Source: Botryotinia globosa | Lineage: Eukaryota > Ascomycota > Leotiomycetes > Helotiales > Sclerotiniaceae | Direction of reading: 5' to 3' | DNA length: 64,000 nucleotides | NCBI GenBank assembly: GCA_014898425.1 | Contig: RCSZ01000002.1 | Span: 2,108,001 to 2,172,000 of the forward strand | Shown: positions 48,151 through 57,389 of the stretch, one piece after another | Position numbering within the stretch: the first letter of the stretch is position 1 | Layout: each line of letters opens with the position of its first letter | The notes under the pieces: generated by a model | Databases searched by the model: none | What the model was told of the DNA's origin: nothing | What the model saw: the letters and a program-made list of their open reading frames with translations, nothing else | Translations under genes and position numbers: made by a program

Positions 48151-48744
48151 ATGCTGAACCCTATGTCTGGCGGTTTCATTGTGCAAGCGGTTCATCGTAC
48201 CCTTCAAGCCCGCCGTATGGAATTACAATTGGCGAAACTCGCTCTCCAAGAGGAAAATAATTGGGATATTGCAGCAATTCCCGTCCATCCATGGCTCAAA
48301 TATAATGGCAGTGATAAGGTGTTAGACATTTTACTCGACTTTGCTTGTTTGAATTCTCCATTTCAGCAAAATAAGCTCACCAAGACTCTAATCAAGATTC
48401 TTTCGAAGTACTCGAGCCATGCTACCAAAATCCATATCGATATTGCGTTTGGAATCCCCCACATGGATGTCATCAACAATAACACCAAAGCTGCTCGCCA
48501 TTGGACCATGGCTAACGTCGTCTATGAGCTTAACAAGTTCCGCAAACTTGTCTCGGTTCGAGTTTCAATGTCTGTACAAAGAATTTACTGGGAACAGGTG
48601 AAGCCCGCCAGTGCCATCTATGGGTTGGATCATCCCCACTGGACTTTCGCCATTATCGAGAATGGTGCGGAGAACGCAGTTGAAATTGATTCTGAAATTG
48701 ATTGTAAATTGAGCTCTCACTTCGATGATGAGATGTACTGGTGA
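48151..48744 (+). CDS. Array paralog 1 (unrecognised family), 197 aa
   Basis: First member of a seven-gene paralog array. I do not recognise the family. The ATG at 48151 is the first in a frame that stays open upstream only from TTG. A helical N-terminal ~45 residues precedes HPWLKYN, a motif that links modules in copies 5 and 7. The shared module follows: VLDILLDFA strand, ATKIHIDIAFGIP strand, VVYELNKFRKLVSVRVSMSV (helix then strand), WEQVKPASAIYGL and HWTFAII. It ends in VEIDSEIDCKL, which matches the V..DS.....L tail motif of the other copies. Alignment with copy 2 is clear over ~130 residues (RIYWEQVKPASAIYGL against RFNWKQIDTASSIYRL). It has one exon and no signal peptide or membrane segment. 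It could be the second half of an ancestral two-module protein. Confidence 0.75.
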   Translation: MLNPMSGGFIVQAVHRTLQARRMELQLAKLALQEENNWDIAAIPVHPWLKYNGSDKVLDILLDFACLNSPFQQNKLTKTLIKILSKYSSHATKIHIDIAFGIPHMDVINNNTKAARHWTMANVVYELNKFRKLVSVRVSMSVQRIYWEQVKPASAIYGLDHPHWTFAIIENGAENAVEIDSEIDCKLSSHFDDEMYW

Positions 48745-49251
48745 TGGAAAAATGGGGATATTTGAGCGAATCGATTCATAGACTGCGGATATTTTGGGGT
48801 GAACGATTCATCTACCCGCTCCTTGCCATTGGCCTTCGCGATGATCATTGCATGCCAGGTGATAATGAGGAATTGGGTGGCAGCGACATGTTTTACTATA
48901 GTATATAATTTCTGAGGCTGGCCCATGAACCGCTTCTTGTACAATGCCACTTGAGTTTAATGACACGGCTAATAGCTACTATATAAGAAGAAAAACTTCA
49001 ATTTCCCCTCTTTTTTGACAACTTCTGATTTTTTGTGTCACTTTGATCTGCTTCAATGATTTTGATCCATTTCATATATAAAAACCCTCGTTGGCCCAAA
49101 GGCCACACCATGACATTTTATATATTTATTGCCTTCAAACTTGTAGTATGTGTTCCATGAATTAAATTTATTGTCCTCTATTTAAAGCAAGCAAGAGGAT
49201 ATTGGCCTGATTAGAGGGGTTTTGATGCTATGTGACAGAGGCACTAGTTCT
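48745..49251. other. Intergenic region
   Basis: No gene visible between array copy 1 and the tannase pseudogene. Nothing distinctive. Confidence 0.4.
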
Positions 49252-50060
49252 CTAGTAAAGTGATTGAAAATCCCAGTTGGCTGCAACACTTGTGTTTCCA
49301 GTACCGACGTACTTTGCTTGTTGGGGATACATACAGTTTGGTCGTTGGTCGGTGACGGAATCCACAGTAGTTTCATCATTCTATTTAGTTGCAATAGCTT
49401 GAGTCGGTGCGGTATCATTTTCGACCCAGTCGATCAAGGCAAGCAATACATCATGTTGAGCATTGTCGAAGCCAGGCTTACTATGGATCCAATAACCGCC
49501 AATAACCGATGATTGAGTGCTGCCTCCAATTTAAGATTACTAAGGGGCATTATCGGGAGAAGGAGTTCCACTGCAATGCCTATTTTTCAATCGTTAGATA
49601 CTTCGTTCTAATATTTTCAATAATTTGATTGAGGGGTTTACTCACTCCATTCTTGGGACCAGGAAAAATCGATAGAAGTCATCTATATCAATGCTTTGCG
49701 ATTGCGAAGTGCGCAGTACATGTTCGTAAAAGTATACACTGCTGGCGGTCGCAATAGAATTGTCTGACATGTCGTGGTAATGGATAATCTTGCTACCCTT
49801 CTTATAAAAGGGAGAAAGATCGAAATTGTCAGCTGTAGCATTGCCAGGATTGAGAGCTTCAGACAACGCGATAATTTATTCGGGATCCCAATCATCAGCA
49901 GTGAAATTGGTACCTAAGCCAAGGAAATCTTGTGGGTAGTCGAGAACGGGTGATGAACCGCCTCCCAGAGACATTCACTACCGATCTCGAAGTGAGGGAA
50001 AACGAACGTCTGGTTACCGATGGTCGGAAACAAGAGTTTTGCTTCTATTGTGACATTTTT
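49252..50060 (-). pseudogene. Tannase/feruloyl-esterase family pseudogene, C-terminal part
   Basis: The family hydrolyses tannin or feruloyl esters outside the cell. Minus-strand remnant: FVFPHFEIGSECLWE, frameshift, then FLGLGTNFTADDWDPE, a TAA, and SEALNPGNATADNFDLSPFYKKG. The catalytic Asp/His area follows: KIIHYHDMSDN (family has HYHGWSD/HGMSD), then DDFYRFFLVPRMEH, normally VPGMxHC. An intron (donor GTGAGT at ~49650, acceptor AATAG) joins to HCSGTPSPDNAP. After a TAG come GYWIHSKPGFDNAQHDVLLALIDWVEN, another in-frame TAG, and the family's terminal phrase YPQQAKYVGTGNTSVAANW. The N-terminal two thirds, including the nucleophile serine region, are absent. It sits between paralog copies 1 and 2 and probably predates or was invaded by the array. 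Confidence 0.8.
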
Positions 50061-50500
50061 CATGATTCTAGGATAGTATATAGCCCTTTCAAAGAACTTG
50101 TTGATCAATTCGGAGCTTTTGAGTAGCGATGGACGGTTAAAATCTTATAACGGAGGAAATCATTTTGAGATGGGTGAGTACTGTCTCAAAAATGATGATT
50201 CTTCACATACACACTCCATTTATTCTTCTCAATTCACTGAGCTAGGAATTATTTTCCTAATTCCTATTTACATTTTGAAACTCAGGCTTGATACTGATTA
50301 TATAATGCTATATCTGATATCTACGTTCATCGACTGTAGTGTTTATACAGTCTCGCCAGTACAATTAGTCCTCGAGAGAATCATGTACGGCAATGAAGTA
50401 CGACATGTACATGTATTTGGTCTTAGCGTCTTCGTCAAGAATCATAAATAGGTTCGAGAGATCCTGAGATTTCCTCCATCATTCTTCCTTTCGTTATATT

Positions 50501-50627
50501 ACTTTCAATAGTACCTTCAATAATACCTTCAATAATACCTTCAATAATACCTTCAATAATACCTTCAATAATACCTTCAATAATACCTTCAATAATACCT
50601 TCAATAATACCTTCAATAATACTTTCA
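50501..50627. repeat. 12-bp minisatellite (ATACCTTCAATA)x~10 upstream of paralog 2
   Basis: About ten head-to-tail copies of a 12-bp unit, ATACCTTCAATA. The edge copies are diverged (GTACCTTCAATA, ATACTTTCAGAG). It ends only ~75 bp before the start codon of paralog 2, so it probably lies in that gene's promoter or 5' leader. Confidence 0.95.
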
Positions 50628-50700
50628 GAGCCCATTATCACAACTTTCCACAATCTTCAGAATTCAACTGCAACCTATTTCAAAATATACATCATCCAAA

Positions 50701-51243
50701 ATGGCCAACCACAAGGGACCAAAATCAAACGCCAACCGCCGCAACAGAGCCACTCGCCGTGCTGATCGTGTTGCTGATATTCCTGAACATGATATGGTAC
50801 AATATGCGCCTAGCAATGCAGCTCTCACTATCAATCTCGATTTTGTTACTGCCAGATCGCCCGGAGAAGAGCTGGACGAAATTGAATCTCTGCTCGAGAT
50901 CATCCCAAGATATGGCAACGATACAAACATCATCCATTTGAAGATGATGTTCAAGGCTCCTGAAGAAGATATCCAGTGTATCGATAGACGTGATATCCTG
51001 GCTCAAGTTGTTGAACAGATCAATAATCTCCCTCATATCAAGGAGATCTCTTTCGTTATTGCGGTTGATCGATTCAACTGGAAGCAAATTGACACCGCAT
51101 CTTCCATCTATCGTCTTAAGTTCGTCAATTGGGCTTTTGAATTGAAGATCAAAGATGGAGAGACGCAGAAGGTTCCTGCAGATTCCCGGGTTGATCGCGA
51201 ACTACGAGCTGTAGAGGGAAAGCTACAATATCAGGCGATGTAG
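50701..51243 (+). CDS. Array paralog 2 (unrecognised family), basic N-terminus, 180 aa
   Basis: Single-exon member of the array, starting at ATG 50701. Residues 2-22 are strongly basic (KGPKSNANRRNRATRRADR), like a nuclear or nucleolar localisation signal or nucleic-acid-binding tail. The shared module then runs: ALTINLDFV strand, spacer of ~35 residues, NIIHLKMMFKAP strand, ILAQVVEQINNLPHIKEISF (helix then strand), RFNWKQIDTASSIYRL and VNWAFELKI. The tail motif is VPADSRVDREL. It is closest to copy 1. There are no cysteines and no catalytic-looking His/Asp/Ser set, which argues for a structural or binding role. The upstream minisatellite may affect its expression. Confidence 0.75.
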   Translation: MANHKGPKSNANRRNRATRRADRVADIPEHDMVQYAPSNAALTINLDFVTARSPGEELDEIESLLEIIPRYGNDTNIIHLKMMFKAPEEDIQCIDRRDILAQVVEQINNLPHIKEISFVIAVDRFNWKQIDTASSIYRLKFVNWAFELKIKDGETQKVPADSRVDRELRAVEGKLQYQAM

Positions 51244-52043
51244 AGTCGGAAGGGAGGGACTGGCAGGGATGGAAAGGGGCTACAGACCGGAGGGAGTAAA
51301 CAGTAACCAGTCATAGTGTTTTGGGAAGCGGGAAAGTCTACACAAGATTAACTTTTGTCACAAAGAGAACAGAAAGTATTCCACAGAAGTGTTATTGTAT
51401 GGGTGGGAATTGATTTTGCTGGGTTTTCATGGTGTATGTTTGGTCTACGCAGGATGAAGGGGCTTTAGCGAGGCGAGTGCTAGTACCATGGTTTTTCATT
51501 GACTCATTTCATCACTCGATCACAGAGGATCGCATGTATGAGGCAGCTACTGAGGTAACTCCCAGTTACATAACAATGATATATGTCTTCTGCCTTTTAT
51601 CAAGTGCCTTGGGAAAATAAAAACTTCAGTGATTCATCTTGACTGCCATTGTGACCAATATAATCATTTACTTCCTCACATATTGTTCTTTGGTACTCAT
51701 CCCCAGCTTTTGTGGCATTTCCATTCCTGAAGCTGTGTATAAACAATTAGAAGCATCAGAAAATTTGCACAAGTTACATGGAAATGAATTACCACTGTAG
51801 GTTTCAAAACGGCAGTAGCTCCAAGTAAGATCTCGAGAGTTCCGTTTCAGTGACAAAAAGACTTGCATATTCTACAATTCTCTCCGAATAACCACACCAA
51901 AATATGGATATCATTATCTCTGCTTTATCCAAGCTGTCTTTTGCCTTCTCTTTCGATCTCCCAGCTACATAGAAAGACCGAGCAAAAAAAGATCTCCACA
52001 AGACCAGTCACCCCGTCAATATCATTTTCCCTTCCCCTGAATC
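51244..52043. other. Intergenic region
   Basis: No gene between convergent paralogs 2 and 3. A few short frames are without motifs. Confidence 0.4.
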
Positions 52044-52529
52044 CTAATCCGAGTCCGTATCCCTTGTATAACAAGCCTCCCCATCGCTATCACTATCAGT
52101 CGAGCTTTCATCCGAACAATGGCTACTAATTAGTTCCGCGTACCAATCCGAATTCATATCCACTGTTTCTTGACAATATCCTCTCACATAGTACTCAAAC
52201 GTAGTCTGCCACCTAAGATTGCGAAATTCAAGAGCACAAGAAATCTGTGGAATATCGCGTTCGCGTAACCAGAATATAACATCGCTTCTACATAAATCGA
52301 ATTCGTCGTTGAGAGTTTCGATTATTTCGGAAAGATCTTCCTCGACTCTTCTTAGTCCGGAATTGTCGTTATCTGGTTCGGGGAAGCAGATATTGAATAC
52401 GATTTCTCGGGTAATAGGGGCGTACTGGGAAATGTGGTATTTGACGTCGGAATCCTCGTAGTCGTAGTTGATTGTTAAAGTCCCATGATGGTATGAAAGC
52501 TCAGAGTGCCAAGTAATACCTGGAGCCAT
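52044..52529 (-). CDS. Array paralog 3 (unrecognised family), acidic C-terminus, 161 aa
   Basis: Single-exon minus-strand member with ATG at 52529. Module: ELSYHHGTLTINYDYED, then QYAPITREIVFNICFPEP (strand ending in a Pro-Glu-Pro turn), a helix DLSEIIETLNDEF, SDVIFWLRERDIPQISCALE, and FRNLRWQTTFEYYVRG. The tail motif is ETVDMNSDWYAEL. It ends in a Ser/Asp/Glu-rich acidic stretch (DESSTDSDSDGE and on), the opposite charge to the heads of copies 2 and 5. It is most similar to copy 6, which shares QIS.A..FR.LR, V.G and TVDM.S.W. There is no signal peptide. Function is unknown. Confidence 0.75.
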   Translation of the reverse strand: MAPGITWHSELSYHHGTLTINYDYEDSDVKYHISQYAPITREIVFNICFPEPDNDNSGLRRVEEDLSEIIETLNDEFDLCRSDVIFWLRERDIPQISCALEFRNLRWQTTFEYYVRGYCQETVDMNSDWYAELISSHCSDESSTDSDSDGEACYTRDTDSD

Positions 52530-53146
52530 TTGGGCGTTTTTGGTTCGTTTCCCTGATGTTGGAAATTTTGAGTGTTATTGATATGAAGGTGCGCGTTTGC
52601 TGATGAGATGCAAGTTGATAATATTAGAATGTTGTTGCAGATGAGCTGGGTTTATATATCTTCCAAAATATGTATCAGGCTATGGAAACATGAAGACTAT
52701 TAGAGATGCTAAAGAGATGGTCATAGAATGAGCCTTCGAAGGGTATCTTTGTACCCGAGGGACTCACTTACAGCTTGAATCATCGAAGCGACTAGTTTAG
52801 TTGTTTTTTTAAGACACTACTTGACACAGAAATGTCTAGACAGGTCTCAAGATTCGAATCTCTACAATTCTATGAAGTTTCATCTGACAATGACAATTGT
52901 GTCTGAAATATCTCACAGTTCACTTCAAGACAAAGAAATGGTAATATAAACCTTTTTTGGCAACTAAATTTCATAGCTCGAAGAAAATACAGGATTATTT
53001 GAGAAGATTGTCCAAAAGTTGAGATTTGAAGTATAGCTTTCGCAGACATGATTTAGTTGACTATAACTGACTGATACATTCCCCCATCATTTTCAAGAGG
53101 AAACTTCATCTCCTTACCAGACAAGTGATTGTGAACAAATTCTATG
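52530..53146. other. Intergenic region between tandem minus-strand paralogs
   Basis: No gene. This is the promoter side of paralog 3 and the 3' side of paralog 4. Confidence 0.4.
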
Positions 53147-53674
53147 TCAATCAAACATTCTAGTGTTGTAAAGGCGTTCGAGTCGAGTGTAGAATGAGGA
53201 ACCAGGGCCGATGTAAACATAATTTCCGGATCTACCACATCTGTATTTCATAACCCACTGCTGGAAACGACCACGCAATTCAAAAAATGGAGCAACACAA
53301 CAAATTTGGTCAAAGTCTTCGGTCTCAAGGCTCAAAATAACTTCCAGCGATCTCAACCGACGGAAGTCTTTAAGAACTCGGACAATATCAGCAATACGGG
53401 ACAGGTTCTCGGTCTGATTAAGGGGCCCATAATCAACGGTATATCTAATTCCGAAAGTCGAAACGTTGCAGCGAAATCTATTTTGTGGTTCGGGGAATTG
53501 GATTCTGATGATGACCTTTTCCGTGAAGGTGGCATATTGAGTTAAAGTATACTCCAAGGTCTCTTCCTCACTTTCTATGTGGCCTAGATCGTAGTCATAG
53601 TCTATTGTCAAAGATCTGTTATTGCGACTGTAGCTGAGTTCGCGGTGACGGGGGATGTCGCGTATATCATCCAT
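53147..53674 (-). CDS. Array paralog 4 (unrecognised family), diverged, 175 aa
   Basis: Minus-strand member. I start it at the first ATG (53674); the frame upstream is open but has no ATG. Module: HRELSYSRNNRSLTIDYDYD, then LTQYATFTEKVIIRIQFPEP, a ~25-residue insertion unique to this copy (around FGIRYTVDYGP), then a helix LSRIADIVRVLKDFRRLRSL, the strand EVILSLETEDFDQICCVAPF, and FQQWVMKYRCG. The tail motif is weak (YIGPGSSFYTRL), with the DS replaced. It has no acidic tail. It belongs with copies 3 and 6 by its LTI.YDY opening and FPEP turn, and is the most diverged of that subfamily. Confidence 0.7.
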   Translation of the reverse strand: MDDIRDIPRHRELSYSRNNRSLTIDYDYDLGHIESEEETLEYTLTQYATFTEKVIIRIQFPEPQNRFRCNVSTFGIRYTVDYGPLNQTENLSRIADIVRVLKDFRRLRSLEVILSLETEDFDQICCVAPFFELRGRFQQWVMKYRCGRSGNYVYIGPGSSFYTRLERLYNTRMFD

Positions 53675-54341
53675 GTTTGGCTGAGCTCTTGATAGATGAT
53701 GGGAATCGTTTCTGTGTGATGGTGATACTATGTTAGCACCCTCGGGGAAAGTGTAAGTATTAAGTACTTGCCAATGTAGCAAGGTTTCCAGACCTGGATG
53801 TCAGAAGAAAACGCCAAAATGAACCACCAGAGAATGCTCTCGAATCATGAAACTGAATTCATTGTTGATTCGAGACAGGGGTAGACTGCGAGTCGAATTT
53901 GTAGAAATCTTTCGAGAACGCCCTGCCCGAGAAGAGACTTGTTGTCAGAATGTCTTAGACCTCAACAAAGAGCACAAATTCAACGTGAATCAAATTGATG
54001 CTTCTCGCAAGTTTGCCATTGCTTTACTCAAGTTTTTATCAATTAAGACGTTGAAAGGTAAGCCTCCATTCCCTACCAGAAAATGCAGAAACCATATAAT
54101 TTACTTCCATGGAAAGTACTCGTGGTAGCTGATACAGGCACAATGATGCTTTTCCATAGGCAAAGCCCTTTGTGAGCTCTGATCACTCAGAATTTAAAAG
54201 TCTCATAAATGACCACATCTCTCGTTTTTATGATTGAAACAACCTGTCTCATAAGATCTCAGACACAGCAATCATTTCTCGGTAATAACCGAACCTCACA
54301 AATCTCCATAGAATAGCGAAGTGAGTTTCTTCCGCATCACG
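53675..54341. promoter_or_regulatory. Divergent intergenic region between paralogs 4 and 5
   Basis: These 667 bp separate a minus- and a plus-strand paralog and should contain both promoters. A short plus frame at 53847-54060 (ending at a GTAAGC-like donor) includes FNVNQIDASRKFAI, which loosely recalls the module's QI.A segment. It may be a relic of a further copy. Confidence 0.4.
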
Positions 54342-55289
54342 ATGCCAAAACGCAAGAACAAACTCAATCAAGCCGATCGCTTGAGGCGAGTTACTGCGCA
54401 CATCAAACCACATAAGGGCTTGAAAATTGTAGATGAATTTTTCCTACTCATAACCATCAACAACGATTGGCAAGTGCAGACTCAACGCAGAGGTAACAAG
54501 GCCCTCTTAGCACGACTCCCTGAATATCTACAACATGCCAGGAGAGTCCGCATCGAGATGTTGTGCCGAGATCCGGGAGACAGACGAGCGCACGAAGATA
54601 CCGCTCGGAAGACCGAACTCTTGACCAACATAAGGAACTTGTTGAATGAATCCGACGATATCGACAGCGTAGAGATAACCTTTTACATGAAGAGAGAGGA
54701 AGACTTCAATCCATACATTTCTCAGCTTCAGGCTGTCATTCCTCTTTACACTCTGAGTTTCAAGGAATGGACCCTTCACTGCGATTGGAGAATTGGAGCA
54801 AAGATCATCAAAGTGGAACGCGATTCTGAACTGGAAAAAAAGATTACTACCCATCCATGGTTAAATTTGCGGCACGGTAGCCTTTTAGTCATCAAAATCG
54901 ACCACATCAAGAAGCACAGACTGCGCAAGGAAATCAAGTATGTGGATGAGCGCGAGGAACTGCATGAATCATTCTTGAAAATTCTACCTCTCTTCTTGAG
55001 CAAAGCAGCCGGAATTCGTATTGAAGTTACACCATTGGAGCGCAAACACTTGTTGGTACGCATGTTTCAGAACCGCAAAATGATGATTGAGAAAATGGTT
55101 CTACTTATCAATGAAAGTCGGAAAGTCAAGAAGGTCAAGATTGTCTTTCGGGAACGGAAACCCAACTTCTCAAGATTTGCAAGTTGTTTCAACGACTTAA
55201 AGCCGGCTTGGGGGCTTTTTATCGTTCTTGATAGGGAAAATCGAAGAGGGATATCACTACCCGCGCTCGTTGCGCGCAGAACTCAGTAG
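54342..55289 (+). CDS. Array paralog 5: two-module member, 315 aa
   Basis: Single exon, with ATG at 54342 (a GTG-started extension is not needed). The N-terminus is basic (MPKRKNKLNQADRLRR). Module 1 (about residues 28-175): FLLITINNDWQ, RLPEYLQHARRVRIEMLC, LLTNIRNLLNESDDIDSVEI, then QLQAVIPLYTLSFKEWTLH and the tail KVERDSELEKKI. HPWLNLRHG links to module 2 (about 185-310): LLVIKIDH, LPLFLSKAAGIRIEVTPLE, MIEKMVLLINESRKVKKVKI, FSRFASCFNDLKPAWGLFI. The internal repeat is evident from the order of elements and from LL(N/I)NES...V(E/K)I in both halves. It is the longest member and closest to copy 7. It is rich in Lys/Arg throughout, compatible with nucleic-acid or chromatin binding, but that is inference. 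Confidence 0.75.
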   Translation: MPKRKNKLNQADRLRRVTAHIKPHKGLKIVDEFFLLITINNDWQVQTQRRGNKALLARLPEYLQHARRVRIEMLCRDPGDRRAHEDTARKTELLTNIRNLLNESDDIDSVEITFYMKREEDFNPYISQLQAVIPLYTLSFKEWTLHCDWRIGAKIIKVERDSELEKKITTHPWLNLRHGSLLVIKIDHIKKHRLRKEIKYVDEREELHESFLKILPLFLSKAAGIRIEVTPLERKHLLVRMFQNRKMMIEKMVLLINESRKVKKVKIVFRERKPNFSRFASCFNDLKPAWGLFIVLDRENRRGISLPALVARRTQ

Positions 55290-56126
55290 CTTCGTACACA
55301 CTCAAATTCCGGTACTTCATCAGAGCTTGACCGTCTCATAAATCTTTGAGATACCCTTCCTGTTATTATGCAGGTGAATCCTAAGGGTATTCTTGCAGTT
55401 TCCCGCCGGGGAAAAATCGCTAATCGCTCATATTTGCTTCCATTCCTTCATTGGGCGTAGGATTTCAATTAGCATATCTGGTTCCGAATGCAAATATGAA
55501 TCAGATCACTTCAATCCAATGATATCAACCATTTGTTGCAATTGTAATGATTTCTCCGTATCAAAAATCTGCAAGACTATGTGTCCTTGCACCGAGTATT
55601 GCGTATCGGATATTCAAAGCAAGACTTGATGAACTGAAACCGTTATCTTGCTGAAAATCACTCTTCATTTTATTGAGAGAATCCCTGGTGCAGTGCTTTA
55701 GATAGATTTCGCGCTTCTTGTTTTAAGACCCAACCCAAATCTTCAATCCAAAGAGCTTTATTGGGTTGTTTATGATTTCGTTCATTGAAAGATTTGAAAG
55801 AGTCATATGAAGTGATATACAGAGATTCAATTGCATCCGCAAATGATTTTAGAACAGTCGTGCGAAATTTGAAGAAAAAAGAAAAGTATCCGGCTGGAAT
55901 TCGTGAAATAGCACTAGCTATACTCAGACTTTGAGATCCCATCTTGACATGGGAAATTCTGGTAGCTACTGTAAAGTTTTCACCTTACACGAGAAACTAC
56001 AATGATTTATAAGGAACATTTGTATTCGAATACCCTTTCATACTCCCCTGTGACTACTAGCTATATACCAAAAATGAGGTCACCAACCAAGTCACCAACA
56101 CATTATTGATCCCCACACTCTAACAC
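55290..56126. other. Intergenic region with one doubtful small ORF
   Basis: No strong gene. A minus-strand ATG frame at 55670-55942 (90 codons) encodes SRIPAGYFSFFFKF and WIEDLGWVLKQEARNLSKAL. Composition is protein-like, but I find no family and no array motif. Confidence 0.35.
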
Positions 56127-56618
56127 CTATTCCGAATCCGATGCCACCCATATTTCCCCCTCATCGCTATCTTCAGGATAATAGTTACTGTAATTTGCAC
56201 TCCCATGTATACTTTCAAGCTCTTCAAGCTCTTCAAGCCATTTCGAATCCATATCAACTGTATCTGACCACTCACCTTCGACAAAGTAAGTCAACTCGCA
56301 TCCTCTGAGACGAAGTCTTCGAAACGCGCGAGCACTTGAAATTTGATTTACATCGATTCTATGTAGGAAGAATGTTGCTTCGAATTGGGACACGTTTGTG
56401 AATTCGCTGTTGATGACGTTGACGATATCCTCTATTTCTCCTGTCACTCTTGTAAGATCAGAGTCGTTGGGGTTGGGGGTTGGGAATTTGATTTTGAAGT
56501 GTATGGTTCGGACGCTCGAGGCATATTTTGAAAGGTCACACACAGCTGTGGAATTGCTATAGTCGAAGTTGATTGTGAGCTTACCATTGTTATCGTAATG
56601 AAGTTCCGACCGACGCAT
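56127..56618 (-). CDS. Array paralog 6 (unrecognised family), acidic C-terminus, 163 aa
   Basis: Single-exon minus-strand member with ATG at 56618. Module: ELHYDNNGKLTINFDYS, then KYASSVRTIHFKIKFPTP, a helix EIEDIVNVINSEF, the strand FEATFFLHRIDVNQISSARA, and FRRLRLRGCELTYFVEG. The tail motif is DTVDMDSKWLEEL, nearly the same as copy 3's. It ends in an acidic Asp/Glu/Ser stretch (EDSDEGEIWVASDSE). The repeated LEELEELE makes a short helix after the module. It is divergent from copy 7 (771 bp between start codons), repeating the arrangement of copies 4 and 5. Confidence 0.75.
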   Translation of the reverse strand: MRRSELHYDNNGKLTINFDYSNSTAVCDLSKYASSVRTIHFKIKFPTPNPNDSDLTRVTGEIEDIVNVINSEFTNVSQFEATFFLHRIDVNQISSARAFRRLRLRGCELTYFVEGEWSDTVDMDSKWLEELEELESIHGSANYSNYYPEDSDEGEIWVASDSE

Positions 56619-57389
56619 TGTGTTCTGGGTTGTTGTTTTTTGCTGTCGGAAATGGTGCGTTTCTAGTTCGAGGATGAAGTTTGTTGTTGTAAGAGTTCAA
56701 AGGGAGTTTGTACAGTGCTATATATCTTTGTGTCTTGAATCAATAGAAGCATCAAGACTACTGGAGTACTACTCGGGGAGAATGAAATTTCAGATGTTTG
56801 ATGTTTTGAAACTTTTCCTGAAAGTCTTTGTACAGCGACAGGCCATTGTAGGAATCTTATGTATATACTTGGGTGATTGAAGAATTTGGAAGATCAACCA
56901 AGAGAACTATTTCTTGGGCTTTGCTGAACTACTTGTCTGCACATACTGTGTTGAAAGATTTAGAATCTCATTCCATAATGGTGATTGTGCAACTGTATTC
57001 CAGTTCGATTTATCACCAAATGGAAAATCTTTCAAGCAAGGTACTACAACCTATTCAACTTCAAAGCTAGAAATGATAGATGGAGCTGTGTAGAAAGTTC
57101 TCGCAATCTCGAACAGGAACCCGATACTGGAAAGCTCAGTTGGCTGGACTGGCACGATCTTTTGGGTGGTATTACACTCGATATACCTGACACATTTGTT
57201 TTTGCTATGATTCTTTGTGAGATAATTTATTACTTGGTGTTTCAAGAAATTCCGAAACACCATCTCTTTTTCAATGCCACCATTTGTGCTGCTCTGGTAT
57301 TCTGTACCAAAATCATCGATAAACTTGAGGTATTTTTGATTTAGGAAAGTTGCAAGTGAAAGAGCCCTCGCAACAGGAAAAACACCATA
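56619..57389. promoter_or_regulatory. Divergent intergenic region between paralogs 6 and 7
   Basis: These 771 bp lie between divergent start codons. The open frames inside are hydrophobic or AT-rich shadows without array motifs, so I read it as a shared promoter region. Confidence 0.4.

Noticed and set aside
55670..55942. 90-codon minus ORF within the paralog array
   Set aside because: Begins with ATG and is protein-like, but has no array motif or known family; noted in the intergenic entry only.
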